From Hyphomicrobium_A sp963759735 (lineage in GTDB: Bacteria > Pseudomonadota > Alphaproteobacteria > Rhizobiales > Hyphomicrobiaceae), in NCBI GenBank assembly GCA_963759735.1, contig CAVXAF010000007.1, positions 744,001 to 808,000 of the forward strand: a stretch of 64,000 bases of DNA. The letters are read 5' to 3'. The translations under genes were made by a program, and so were the position numbers. The notes under the pieces are model-generated. The model made no database searches. It worked only from the letters and a program-made list of their open reading frames with translations, and was not told the DNA's origin. Within the stretch, counting starts at the first letter, position 1, and the number at the start of each line of letters is the position of its first letter. Below are positions 55,567-64,000 of the stretch, piece after piece.

Positions 55567-56914
55567 ATGAACGTAGCAGTCTTGAAGACGAAGGCTGAGC
55601 AGACGCTCAGCGAGTCGTTCGCCAGCGCAGCGGCCGCGCTGCCCGGCGGCGCCGATATCCGCCAGCTGCGCGTCGACGCCATGGGCCGCTTCGGCTCGCT
55701 GGGGCTGCCGCACCGGCGCGTCGAGGCGTGGAAGTACACCGACCTGCGCAACCTGATGAAGGAGACGCTGCCGGCGCCGTCGCGCAAGGCGCCGCAGGTG
55801 ACGCACGCCGACGTCGATGCGGCGCTGGGACCGCTCGCGGCCGTGAAGGCGCATCGCGTCGTCTTCGTCGATGGCATCTACGCGCCGGAATCTGTCGGCA
55901 CTCGTCGCCGACGGCGGTGTGAGCGTCGCGTCGCTGGCAACGCTGCTCGTCAGCGATAGCAGCGCCGTCGAGCTGCTGGACGCCAGCGGCCGCGACGACG
56001 ATGCCGTGCTGGCGCTCAACATCGCCTACGCCGCCGATGGCGCGGTCGTCGATGTGGCGCCGAACGCAAAGCTCGATCGACCCGTGCTCGTCGTCGCCTT
56101 GCGCGCCGCGTCGGGCCCGGCCGCGGTCACCGCGCGCAACGTTGTGCGCATAGGCGAAGGTGCCGAGGCATCCGTCATCGAGGCATTCGTCAAGCTGCCG
56201 ACGGCGGCGAAGGACTATCAGCTCAACACGGCAACCAAGGTTATTGTCGGCACCGGCGCCAAGTTCTCACACATCAAGTGCACGCTCGAAGCGGGCGGCG
56301 GAGTTCACCTCGCCAACTGGCTGGTCGAGCTGGGACCCGATGCCGATTATCGCGGTTTCCACTTCACGGCCGGCACAGCGGTCGCGCGCAACCAGATCGG
56401 GGTCAGGTTCGCCGGCACGGGCGGCGCCATCGACCTTTCGGGCGCCTTCCTCGCCCGCGGCGGCGAGCACATCGATACGACGCTCGTGGTCGATCATGCC
56501 GTGCCCCAGTGCATCAGCCGCGAGCTGTTCAAAGGCGTGCTGGACGATCATGCGCGCGGAATTTTCCAGGGCAAGGTCATCGTGCGGCCCGACGCGCAGA
56601 AGACCGACGGCAAGCAGATGGCGCAGGTGCTCATGCTGTCGCCGGACACCGAGTTCGATTCCAAGCCCGAGCTGGAGATCTATGCCGACGACGTGGTGTG
56701 CGGCCATGGCTCGACCAGCGTCGACCTCAACGGCGACCTGCTGTTCTATTGCCAGTCGCGCGGCATCCCCAAGGACATAGCGCGGGCGCTGCTGATTGAA
56801 TCGTTCGTCGGCGAGGCGCTGGAGAAAGTCGAGAGCGAGGACGTGCGTGAAGCGCTGGTCGAACTGGCGCGCACCTGGCTGCACGGCGCCGCGCCGGCAG
56901 AGGGGTCGCCATGA
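55567..56914 (+). CDS. sufD: Fe-S cluster assembly protein SufD, frameshifted near 55888-55895
   Basis: About 449 residues if joined. The N-terminus (LPHRRVEAWKYTDLRNLMKE, a conserved SufD helix) is read up to VVFVDGIYAPE, then the frame changes. LSALVADGGVSVASLATLLV and the whole beta-helix core (GFHFTAGTAVARNQIGVRFA, LDDHARGIFQGKVIVRPDAQ, DDVVCGHGSTSVDLNGDLLF with the conserved HG) continue in the next frame. A single extra T at about 55891 would account for it (GAATCTG instead of GAACTG). Because SufD is needed by SufB and SufC and the rest is intact, an error in the sequence is likely. It overlaps sufS by ATGA. Confidence 0.9.
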
Positions 56915-58200
56915 CCACGAGCACGCGCGAGAAGAGCGAGGCGCGAGACATCGTACGCGCACCGACGGCCTCGGCCGTCGCCGCTCCGTATGACGTTGCC
57001 AGCATCCGCGCCGATTTCCCGATCCTCTTCCGCGAGGTCTACGGCAAGCCGATTGTCTACCTCGACAATGCGGCGAGCGCGCAGAAGCCGCGACCGGTGA
57101 TCGACGTCATGGATCACCTCTACCGCTTCGAGTACGCCAACGTTCATCGCGGCCTGCACTACCTGTCGAATACGGCGACGCAGCACTTCGAGGAGGCGCG
57201 CGAGATTACCCGCCGGTTCCTCAATGCCGAAAGCGCCGATGAGATCATCTTCACCAAGAATGCGACCGCGGCCATAAATCTCGTGGCGGATTCCTTCGGT
57301 GCCGGCTTTGGCGAGGGCGATGAGATCGTCCTGTCGATCATGGAGCATCACTCCAACATCGTGCCCTGGCACTTCCATCGCGAGCGCAGTGGCGCCATCC
57401 TGAAGTGGGCGCCGATCTCCGACAGCGGCGAATTCCTGCTCGAAGAATTCGAGCGGCTGCTGACGCCGCGCACCAAGATGGTGGCCATCACCCACATGTC
57501 GAACGTCACCGGCACGCTGGTGCCGGTGCGCGAGGTCATTCGCCTGGCGCACGCGCGCGGCATCCCGGTGCTGGTCGACGGCAGCCAGTCGGCCGTCCAC
57601 CTCGGTGTCGACGTGCGCGAGCTGGACGCCGACTTCTACGTGTTCACCGGCCACAAGACGTACGGGCCGTCCGGCATCGGCGTGCTCTACGCCAAGAAGG
57701 CGCATCTCGACGCCATGCGGCCCTATCAGGGCGGCGGTGGCATGATCGAGCACGTCGCGGTAGACCGCATCACCTACGGTAAGACCCCGCACAAGTTCGA
57801 AGCCGGCACGCCGCCGATCGTCGAGGCCATCGGCCTTGGCGCGGCGCTCAACTACATGATGCAGGTCGGGCGCGACCGCATCGCCCACCACGAGGCCGAA
57901 CTGCGGACGTATGCGCAGGCGCAATTGGCTGAGCTGCCGTGGCTCAAGATGTACGGCACAGCACCGGGCAAGGGCGCCATCATTTCCTTCACTATGGACG
58001 GTTTGCATCCGCACGATATCGCCACGGTCATCGACCGCTCCGGCGTCGCGGTGCGCGCCGGCCATCATTGCGCGCAGCCGCTGATGGAGCGCCTCGGGGT
58101 GAGCGCCGTCGCCCGCGCCTCGTTCGCGATGTACAACACCAAAGAGGAAGTCGATGCGCTCGTCGCCGCCATCAAGCGCGCGCACGAGCTGTTCGCGTAG
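56911..58200 (+). CDS. sufS: Cysteine desulfurase SufS (class II)
   Basis: A 429-residue PLP enzyme. An N-terminal extension of about 25 residues precedes YDVASIRADFPILFREVYGK, then IVYLDNAASAQKPRPVIDVM and LNAESADEIIFTKNATAAIN. The internal aldimine Lys is in YVFTGHKTYGPSGIGVLYAK, and the active Cys in RAGHHCAQPLMERLGVSAVA. SufS passes persulfide sulfur to SufE or SufU-type acceptors, neither of which is in the window. It is the fourth gene after sufB in one operon. Confidence 0.96.
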   Translation: MTTSTREKSEARDIVRAPTASAVAAPYDVASIRADFPILFREVYGKPIVYLDNAASAQKPRPVIDVMDHLYRFEYANVHRGLHYLSNTATQHFEEAREITRRFLNAESADEIIFTKNATAAINLVADSFGAGFGEGDEIVLSIMEHHSNIVPWHFHRERSGAILKWAPISDSGEFLLEEFERLLTPRTKMVAITHMSNVTGTLVPVREVIRLAHARGIPVLVDGSQSAVHLGVDVRELDADFYVFTGHKTYGPSGIGVLYAKKAHLDAMRPYQGGGGMIEHVAVDRITYGKTPHKFEAGTPPIVEAIGLGAALNYMMQVGRDRIAHHEAELRTYAQAQLAELPWLKMYGTAPGKGAIISFTMDGLHPHDIATVIDRSGVAVRAGHHCAQPLMERLGVSAVARASFAMYNTKEEVDALVAAIKRAHELFA

Positions 58201-58210
58201 GGAGATGGCC

Positions 58211-58675
58211 ATGGACGGCAAACCAACCGAGACCGCGGCGACCGAGGCAACTGTCGTCGACAAGCCGGAATCAGTAGAGGCGGCCTCGCCCGTCGCCGCC
58301 ACGCCTGCTGCCGAAACGCCCGCCGAAGCACAGCCTTCAGCGGCCGAAACTACGCCTGCCGCCGCTGACGACGACCCATTGCTGCGTGACATCATTGCCG
58401 CGCTGAAGACGGTCTACGATCCCGAGATCCCCTCCGACATCTACGAACTGGGGCTCATCTACGCCGTCGACGTCGACGACGACCGCAACGTCGCCGTCAC
58501 GATGACGCTGACGGCGCCCGGCTGCCCGGTGGCCGGGGAGATGCCGAAGTGGGTGGAAAACGCTGTCAACGCTGTCCCCGGCGTGGCCAACACCACCGTA
58601 ACCATGACCTTCGACCCGCCGTGGGACATGGGGCGCATGTCCGATGAGGCGCGGCTCGCCCTCAACATGTTCTAA
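58211..58675 (+). CDS. DUF59/MIP18 family SUF-operon protein (SufT-like)
   Basis: A 154-residue protein. An Ala/Pro/Glu-rich N-terminus (about 1-55) precedes the DUF59 domain LLRDIIAALKTVYDPEIPSD, then IYELGLIYAVDVDDDRNVAV and MTLTAPGCPVAGEMPKWVEN. DPEIP and the Cys in T-A-P-G-C-P are the family signature. The domain helps Fe-S maturation. The start at 58211 is preferred over 58205, because GGGAG then stands at normal spacing. It lies 10 bases after sufS. Confidence 0.9.
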   Translation: MDGKPTETAATEATVVDKPESVEAASPVAATPAAETPAEAQPSAAETTPAAADDDPLLRDIIAALKTVYDPEIPSDIYELGLIYAVDVDDDRNVAVTMTLTAPGCPVAGEMPKWVENAVNAVPGVANTTVTMTFDPPWDMGRMSDEARLALNMF

Positions 58676-58740
58676 TTCCAAAACAGCGTGGTTTCGCAAA
58701 CGCCCGACGCTGACTATATGTGTGACTGACGAAGATCAGG

Positions 58741-59133
58741 ATGACCCAGATGCCCACCCTGCGCATGATGCCCAAGGTCGTGACCTTGACGAACGCCGCC
58801 GTAGGGCGCGTTAACGCGCTGATGGCTGCCAATCCCGCCGCGCTGGGGTTGCGCATCGGCATCAAGAAGGGCGGCTGCGCCGGCATGGAATACACCATGG
58901 CGGTCGCCGAGCAGAAGGGACCGCATGATGAGGTCGTCGAGCAGGACGGCGCCGTGCTGCTGATCGAGCCGCAGGCCATCATGTACCTGCTGGGCACCGA
59001 GATGGACTACCAGACCGACAAGCTGGCGAGCCAGTTCGTGTTCAACAACCCGAACCAGCGCGGATCATGTGGCTGCGGCGAGAGCGTCAACCTCGTGCCG
59101 GCCAATGCCGAACGCGGCACCCCGACAGACTGA
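58741..59133 (+). CDS. A-type Fe-S carrier protein (SufA/IscA)
   Basis: A 130-residue protein with the three conserved Cys of A-type carriers: GIKKGGCAGMEYTMAVAEQ (first) and NQRGSCGCGESVNLV (C-x-C near the end). TLTNAAVGRVNALMAANPAA starts the HesB domain. It receives clusters from SufBC2D and hands them to client apo-proteins. It is the last core gene of the operon, 65 bases after the DUF59 gene. The ATG at 58741 or 58750 is the start. Confidence 0.94.
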   Translation: MTQMPTLRMMPKVVTLTNAAVGRVNALMAANPAALGLRIGIKKGGCAGMEYTMAVAEQKGPHDEVVEQDGAVLLIEPQAIMYLLGTEMDYQTDKLASQFVFNNPNQRGSCGCGESVNLVPANAERGTPTD

Positions 59134-59147
59134 CGACCGGCAGCGCC

Positions 59148-59513
59148 ATGGCTGTGAGCGAAGGCTTCATCGCGCTTCTTCAAGACCATCTCTCTGATCT
59201 GGGTGACGTCACCTCCCGCCGCATGTTCAGCGGCGCGGGCATCTACGTCGACGGCGTAATCTTCGCGCTGGTCATCGACGACGTGCTCTACCTGAAGACG
59301 GACGCGGATAGCCGCGCGACTTTCGCGGCCGCGGGCCTGGAGCCGTTCAGCTTTGTCAAAGCCGGCCGGCGCATAAGCACCTCGTACTGGCGGGCGCCAG
59401 AACTGCTCTTCGACGACCGGGCGGAGATGCTGCGATGGGGTGCGCGCGCCCTGCAGGCGGCACGCCAGGCGCGGGAGCGCGACGTTCCCAACCGAAAGAG
59501 GAAAGCATCATGA
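59148..59513 (+). CDS. TfoX N-terminal domain protein
   Basis: A 121-residue protein. VTSRRMFSGAGIYVDGVIFA, LVIDDVLYLKTDADSRATFA and AAGLEPFSFVKAGRRISTSY match the TfoX_N fold, with WRAPELLFDDRAEMLRWGAR at the end. Gammaproteobacterial TfoX regulates competence, but isolated N-domains like this have no proven role. It starts 14 bases after the A-type carrier gene and overlaps the DUF924 gene by ATGA. Confidence 0.88.
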   Translation: MAVSEGFIALLQDHLSDLGDVTSRRMFSGAGIYVDGVIFALVIDDVLYLKTDADSRATFAAAGLEPFSFVKAGRRISTSYWRAPELLFDDRAEMLRWGARALQAARQARERDVPNRKRKAS

Positions 59514-60070
59514 CCGCTGCACCGCAGCCGGCCTGGGTCGGCGATGTGCTCGACTTCTGGTTCGGCACTCTCGGACGCAAGTCGTGGTTCGTGAAGGACG
59601 CAGCGACCGACGCGCAGATCAAAGACCGCTTCCTGCCGCTCATCGAGGAACTCTCGAATACCTCCATCGACGCGGCGCTGACCAGCGCCGATACCGCGCT
59701 GGCGACCGTCATCGTGCTGGACCAGTTTTCGCGCAACGTATACCGCGGCGATCCGCGCAGCTTCGCAACCGATGCGCAGGCACTCGCCGTTGCCGAGGCG
59801 GCCATCGCCCGCGGTCTCGATGCGCAGCTGCCGGCCGAGCGGCGTGTGTTCATGTATCTGCCGTTCGAGCACAGCGAAAATCTTGCCGATCAGGATCGCA
59901 GCATCGCTCTGATCACTGCGTTGGGAGATGAGGAGTACACTCGCTACGCCCACGCACACCGCGATGTGGTGGCGCGATTTGGTCGCTTCCCGCATCGCAA
60001 CGCCGTGTTGGATCGCGCCTCGACCGCCGAAGAATTGGCTTTCTTGCAGCAGCCCGGCAGCGCGTTCTGA
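59510..60070 (+). CDS. DUF924 family protein
   Basis: A 186-residue helical protein. VGDVLDFWFGTLGRKSWFVK, LATVIVLDQFSRNVYRGDPR, RVFMYLPFEHSENLADQDRS and ARFGRFPHRNAVLDRASTAE are the DUF924 blocks. DUF924 has a TPR-like helical fold and no known function. It is translationally coupled to the TfoX-like gene. It may still be on the suf transcript. Confidence 0.9.
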   Translation: MTAAPQPAWVGDVLDFWFGTLGRKSWFVKDAATDAQIKDRFLPLIEELSNTSIDAALTSADTALATVIVLDQFSRNVYRGDPRSFATDAQALAVAEAAIARGLDAQLPAERRVFMYLPFEHSENLADQDRSIALITALGDEEYTRYAHAHRDVVARFGRFPHRNAVLDRASTAEELAFLQQPGSAF

Positions 60071-60177
60071 CCTAGGTCATGCCGCGCGCGACGCCCTGAC
60101 CCAGCTGAGGCCGGTCCCCGTCATGCGGCTGTCAGCCGCCTTGTGCGAAACGGAGCACAAGGAACGAGGAGGTCGGC

Positions 60178-60738
60178 ATGATGCGCAATACGAAAGACAC
60201 TTGGGGCTGGATGACCATCGCCCTGCATTGGACGGTCGCGCTGCTGGTGGTCGCGACGTTCGGCTTGGGGCTTTGGATGGGCGAGGTGCCGGCGCGCATC
60301 GACCGCCCTTACTATTATGCGATCCATGCCTCCATGGGCATCACCCTGCTCGTCATTCTCGTGGCGCGCATCGCCTGGGCGGTGTTCAACCCCGCGCCGG
60401 CGGCGGTTCCCGGCACTCCGGTCTGGCAGAACACGGCGGCGCGGTTCACGCATGTGTCGCTGTACGCAGTCACGCTTGTCGTGGTGCTGCTCGGCTGGCT
60501 GCTGTCTGGTGTGGCCGAGCCACCGATCGAGCCGCAGGCCTTCGGGCTGATAGCGATGCCATCGCCCCTGACACTGTCATCAGCGTACGAGGATTTTCTG
60601 GAAGAGACGCACGAACTGGCTGCCTACGCACTGATCGCTCTCGCCAGTGTTCACGCGCTCGCTGCCCTGTGGCATCACTTCATTCGGCACGACAACACCA
60701 TGCGCCGCATGCTGCGCAGCGATCCCGGCTCTGCTTGA
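60178..60738 (+). CDS. Cytochrome b561
   Basis: A 186-residue protein with four membrane helices, at about 14-35, 46-67, 88-110 and 142-164. Heme-ligand histidines lie in IALHWTVALLV, YYYAIHASMGI, RFTHVSLYAV and LASVHALAALWHHF. It carries electrons across the inner membrane, usually from quinol to an unknown acceptor. ATG codons at 60178 and 60181 follow AGGAGG. A hairpin terminator lies 45 bases after the stop. Confidence 0.9.
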   Translation: MMRNTKDTWGWMTIALHWTVALLVVATFGLGLWMGEVPARIDRPYYYAIHASMGITLLVILVARIAWAVFNPAPAAVPGTPVWQNTAARFTHVSLYAVTLVVVLLGWLLSGVAEPPIEPQAFGLIAMPSPLTLSSAYEDFLEETHELAAYALIALASVHALAALWHHFIRHDNTMRRMLRSDPGSA

Positions 60739-60782
60739 AAGCGGCGGTCTGGCATGGGCCGCGGCTCCGCCAGCATCAAACA

Positions 60783-60804
60783 GCGCGGCTCTTGCGAGCC
60801 GCGC
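60783..60804. terminator. Perfect 9-base hairpin between convergent genes
   Basis: GCGCGGCTC / GAGCCGCGC with a TTGC loop lies between the convergent cytochrome b561 and DEAD-box helicase genes. TTT lies a few bases beyond on each side, so it may act as a bidirectional terminator. Confidence 0.6.
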
Positions 60805-60810
60805 CGTCGT

Positions 60811-62713
60811 TTACTCGCCGGCAACCTTGGCCGGGCGCTTCACCGGATTGCGCAGGAACGCCGGCACATTGTCGGCGAAGCCCGAGCGTCCGCCCTCAGG
60901 CTGGCGCTCGCGTGAGCGCTCGGGGCGTGCCGGTTGCGCCGGCCGTGGCTGCGCGGGTCCCCGGGTATCGGGTTGTGCCGCGCGCGGCTGCCGCTGCTCG
61001 CCGTTGGATGCGTGCGGCTGCTCGGAGCGGGGTTCGCGACGCGGCGGGCGCTGATCGGTGCGCTGCTCGCGGGGACCATCCGTGCGTGGCGGGCGCTGCT
61101 CACCACGGTGCTGGTCGGAACGCGGCTCACGGGCGTGCTCGGCACGCGGTTCACGGGCGTGCTCCGCACGTGGTTCACGGGCGTGCTCCGCACGCGGCTC
61201 ACGCTGCCGTTCGCGGGGTTGACGCTCCTCACCGCGGTGCTCGCGCTGCTGCTCCGCACGCGGCTCACGGGGTTGTTCGGCACGCGGTTCACGCTGCTCG
61301 CTGCGCGGCTGACGCTGTTCGCGCGGCTCGCGATGCTGCTCGGCACGTGGTTCACGCTGCTGCTCGCCGCGCGCCTCACGCGGTTCGCGGGGCTGTTCCA
61401 GACGCGGCTGGCGCGGCTCGCCGCTGCGCGGTGGCGCTGCGCCGGCCGGGGCGACGTTCACCGCGACCACCCTTGTCGTCGCGTGCTTGCGACGTCGGCT
61501 TGCCGCTGCGGCCACGCTGTGGGGTACGTCCGCCGCGGCCGCGACGCTTCTTGCCGGCCTCGGCGAACTCTTCCTCGGAGGGAGACTCGCCGATCCACGT
61601 GACCGGCTCGCCGAGCATCTTTTCGATGTCCTTGAGCGACTTCAATTCGTCGATCGTGACCAGCGAGGTGGAAACGCCCTCCTTGCCGGCGCGGCCCGTG
61701 CGGCCGATGCGGTGCACGTAATCGTCCGGCTGCCACGGCAGATCGAAGTTGAAGATGTGACTGACGTCGGGGATGTCGAGGCCGCGGGCGGCAACGTCGC
61801 TCGCCGCCAGCAGCTTCAATTCGCCGGCGCGGAACTTGTCGAGCGTTTCCATGCGCGCCTTCTGGTCCATGTCGCCGTGCAGGGCGCCGGCCGAGAAGCC
61901 ATGCTTGACCAGAGATTTGTGCAGGATCGCCACTTCCACTTTGCGGTTGCAGAAAATGATGGCGTTGCGCACGTTCTGGCTGGAGATCAGGTTGCGCAGC
62001 ATGTCGCGCTTGGCCCAGTCCTCGCCATTGGGGCAATACTGGAAGAGCTGTGTGATCGTCTTCGCCGTGGTCGCCGGCGGGGCGGCCTCGATGCGCTCCG
62101 GATCCTTGAGGAACTGGCTGACGAGGCGCGTGATTTCCGGCGGCATTGTCGCCGAGAAGAACAGCGTCTGGCGGCGCGGCGGCAGCAGCTTGCAGATTTT
62201 CTCGATGTCGGGAATGAAGCCCATGTCGAGCATGCGATCTGCTTCGTCGATGACGAGGATCTCAACGCCCATGAGCATCACGCGGCCACGTTGAAAATGG
62301 TCGAGCAGCCGCCCCGGGGTAGCGATGAGCACATCGACGCCGCGATCGAGTTTTTTTACCTGCTCATCCATCGACATGCCGCCGATGAGCAGCGCCAGGT
62401 TGAGCTTATTGTTGACGCCGTACTTCTCGAAGCTCTGCGCCACCTGGGCGGCGAGCTCACGGGTCGGCGCCAGGATCAGCGAGCGAGGCATGCGCGCGCG
62501 GGCACGGCCGGTCTCGAGGCGAGTGATCATCGGCAACACGAACGAGGCCGTCTTGCCGGTGCCCGTCTGGGCGATGCCGAGGACGTCGCGGCCGCTCACG
62601 GCGACCGGGATGGCGGCGGCCTGAATGGGGGTCGGCGACGAGTAGCCGGCGGCAGTTATGGCCGCCTGCACCTTGGAGCTCAAACCCAGCTCCGCGAAGG
62701 TCTTAGTTTCCAA
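60811..62713 (-). CDS. DEAD-box RNA helicase (RhlE-like), C-terminal tail frameshifted near 61460-61480
   Basis: The helicase core (about 1-370) has the Q motif region PTPIQAAAIP, AQTGTGKT (motif I), APTRELAAQV, VLIATPGRLLDHF, VIDEADRMLDM (motif II), FFSATMPPEI (III), SDVAARGLDIPDV and HRIGRTGRAG (VI). After GKKRRGRGGRTPQRGRSGKP the frame shifts once, near the GCCCCGG run at 61460-61480. A Pro/Arg/Glu repeat-rich tail then follows in the other frame, ending DNVPAFLRNPVKRPAKVAGE, a common alphaproteobacterial RhlE ending. It unwinds structured RNA in ribosome assembly or cold growth. The other frame stops at 61376. The tail includes the 24-base repeats at 61123-61203. Confidence 0.88.
61123..61203. 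repeat. Tandem 24-base repeat in the helicase tail
   Basis: Three full copies of CGGTTCACGGGCGTGCTCCG plus CACG (61123-61146, 61147-61170, 61171-61194) and a partial fourth, differing at only a few bases. Each unit encodes eight residues (AEHAREPR in the helicase frame), so copy number can vary without loss of frame. Confidence 0.85.
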
Positions 62714-62906
62714 AAGTCAACGTCTCCGTCCTGCATTCATGCGTTGCCCGCGCCAACGCCTTAACGGCGGCAGCGGGTGACGGAGCGCAGGGGGAGTCGG
62801 GTATCGCCTAAAGCGGCAAAGAAATCTGGGGTCTCGAAAAGGGACTAATCGAATTAGCACCCCTGCGCTCGAGCCGGTTGTGTGCTGACACATGTTCTCT
62901 AAAAAC

Positions 62907-62952
62907 GCAAGAAAAACCGCGGGATGTGGCGTCGGGCCGCGGCTTTTCTTGC
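62907..62952 (-). terminator. Strong terminator downstream of aqpZ
   Basis: Two 16-base arms (62907-62922 and 62937-62952) pair with a single mismatch around a 14-base loop. The minus-strand side continues into TTTTTCTTGCGTTTTT. It lies 19 bases after the aqpZ stop and isolates the helicase gene from it. Confidence 0.85.
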
Positions 62953-62970
62953 TGTGGATAGTGTCATCTT

Positions 62971-63645
62971 TCAGTCGGTTTCGTCGATGAGCCAGCGCCC
63001 CAGCAGGCCTCCCAGCACGCCACCGAGAATGGGAGCGACCCAGAATATCCACAGCTGAGCCAGAGGCTCGCCGAGGGCAATCACCGCTGTCGCCAGGCTG
63101 CGGGCGGGATTGATCGAAGCATTATCGACGGGGATGGCCATGTACTGCGTGGCCGCCAGCGCAAGGCCGATGGCAATGGCAGCAAAGCCGGCAGGTGCCT
63201 TCTTCGAGGTCGCGCCCATGATGATGAAGATGAACAGGCCGGTAAGCACAACCTCGATAAGGAAGGCCGAGAGCATCGAATAGCCGTCGCCACCGTACAT
63301 GTTGGAGGCGAAGTTGCCGACCTCGAAGCCACCCGACTTGCCCGAGGCAATGAGGTAGAACACGAGCGCGGCAGCGATGCCCCCAAGGCACTGGGCGATA
63401 ATGTAGCTCGGCGCCTCGGATGCCGAGAAGCGACGTCCGGCGACGAGGCCCAGGGTCACAGCCGGGTTGAAGTGTCCGCCTGATATATGCCCGACGGCAA
63501 AGATCATCGCCATCACCGTAAAGCCGAGCGACAACGCAACACCGCTGATGCCGGCGATCGGGAACGAGAACAAGGCCGCTCCCAGGATCGAGGCAACCAA
63601 GGCGAATGTTCCGATAAATTCTGCAGCAAGCGCTCTGATGCGCAT
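62971..63645 (-). CDS. aqpZ: Aquaporin Z
   Basis: A 224-residue aquaporin with six membrane helices. The two NPA boxes are in GHISGGHFNPAVTLG and DNASINPARSLATAVI, and RALAAEFIGTFALVASILGA is the usual AqpZ start. The Arg after the second NPA and the narrow selectivity-filter sequence favour a water channel. The ATG at 63645 has GGAGGGG upstream. The open frame continues to 63741 without protein-like sequence. Confidence 0.95.
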   Translation of the reverse strand: MRIRALAAEFIGTFALVASILGAALFSFPIAGISGVALSLGFTVMAMIFAVGHISGGHFNPAVTLGLVAGRRFSASEAPSYIIAQCLGGIAAALVFYLIASGKSGGFEVGNFASNMYGGDGYSMLSAFLIEVVLTGLFIFIIMGATSKKAPAGFAAIAIGLALAATQYMAIPVDNASINPARSLATAVIALGEPLAQLWIFWVAPILGGVLGGLLGRWLIDETD

Positions 63646-63921
63646 TTGTCCCCTCCCATTGCTGAATGTGCTCCGGCTGACGAACGCACACTGCAAACGG
63701 GTGGGACTTGCCGAAGCGGACAAGCACACCACGACCCGCAACTACTAATGCTTACGGTGGACATTGGGCAACGCCGATCCGCCGCATTGCGATCTGCCGC
63801 GTAACCCGACAGCAACGTCGCCACAGCAATCATTTGCGGGGGCTGGGCGATTAGCCGTGTGCCAGAATAGGTTGCATGGGATTCGGCGCGGCGCAGAACC
63901 CAAATCTCAGGATTCGCACAC

Positions 63922-64000
63922 ATGGCAGCTATCGGAGCGACGGTCGGTGGTTCGCACCGCAGTGGCGACCGCGAATCGGCACCCAGGCCGAATCGGCAAA
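63922..64000 (+). CDS. Possible start of a gene running off the window
   Basis: An ATG at 63922 (MAAIGATVGGSHRSGDRESA) stays open for the last 26 codons of the window. CAGGA lies about 9 bases upstream. The segment is too short to identify, and it may be a random open frame. About 275 bases between aqpZ and this point contain no other gene. Confidence 0.22.
   Translation, partial: MAAIGATVGGSHRSGDRESAPRPNRQ

Noticed and set aside
59928..61721. A 597-codon plus-strand open frame over the helicase tail
   Set aside because: It is the reverse image of the repeat-rich, GC-biased helicase tail, with no ribosome-binding site and no recognisable domain; its amino acids are mostly Arg, Ala and His.
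61487..62764. A 425-codon plus-strand frame opposite the helicase core
   Set aside because: The opposite strand carries the full DEAD-box motif set; the plus-strand frame is an effect of high GC content.
62714..62906. Leader of the helicase gene as a possible cold-shock thermosensor
   Set aside because: A leader of about 190 bases would fit cold-shock RNA control, but I found no convincing conserved stem within it apart from the aqpZ terminator next to it.

Overview
The window is GC-rich and densely packed with genes on both strands. It looks like the chromosome of an alphaproteobacterium of the order Hyphomicrobiales (Rhizobiales). Evidence for this is an IscR-SufBCDS-type SUF operon with an Irr-box-like operator, a GTTC-N7-GTTC type LexA box, a Usg protein, a bactofilin, a DUF1285/MoxR/DUF58/DUF4159 cluster and a stray FdsD. 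I saw no tRNA, rRNA, insertion sequence, phage module or CRISPR array. Most of the window reads as core chromosome, with a few accessory-looking genes such as a NERD-helicase and two beta-helix proteins.

Layout. 0-7.7 kb: a truncated DUF1801 gene, small membrane and DUF2277 proteins, an HxlR regulator facing a (frameshifted) membrane protein across a promoter/operator region, a Tat-exported M16 peptidase, a TPR/SPOR envelope protein, an ABC-F ATPase and a MORN-like protein. 7.7-16.3 kb: two convergent parallel beta-helix proteins sharing a small C- or N-terminal motif, then a TPP riboswitch driving a phosphodiester glycosidase gene coupled to thiC, and a zinc-phospholipase-like/DUF4332 protein. 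16.4-18.7 kb: a DUF3592 protein and a NERD/UvrD-like helicase. 18.8-26.5 kb: the moxR-DUF58-DUF4159-VWA operon with divergent DUF1285. 26.5-37.1 kb: Usg, MarC, small secreted proteins, a GNAT, a membrane-ferredoxin-adenylate cyclase fusion, two DUF2147 proteins, an M48 protease and a FAD oxidoreductase. 37.2-40.9 kb: an SbcD/SbcC-like pair behind a LexA box. 41.0-48.6 kb: bactofilin, peroxiredoxin, a giant AsmA/DUF3971-type protein, tyrS and anmK. 49.2-51.4 kb: orphan fdsD, an M28 peptidase and an alpha/beta hydrolase. 51.5-60.1 kb: the SUF iron-sulfur operon followed by TfoX-like and DUF924 genes. 60.2-63.6 kb: cytochrome b561, a DEAD-box helicase with a repeat-rich tail, and aquaporin Z.

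Five genes are each split by one apparent frameshift (near 1.85, 10.83, 40.31, 55.89 and 61.47 kb). One is sufD inside an otherwise intact and probably indispensable operon. That makes residual indel errors in the assembly more likely than five independent gene deaths, and these breaks should be checked before any biological reading.

The most informative regulatory signals are the TPP riboswitch ahead of the DUF2233-thiC pair, the HxlR-type tandem operators laid over a divergent promoter, the LexA box within the spacer of an apparently leaderless sbcD promoter, and the suf promoter with an Irr-like palindrome at its predicted start site. The most unusual protein is the cyclase at 29.8 kb, which joins a histidine-rich membrane domain and a [2Fe-2S] ferredoxin domain to a class III cyclase. 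No wholly new multi-gene system could be demonstrated from sequence alone.
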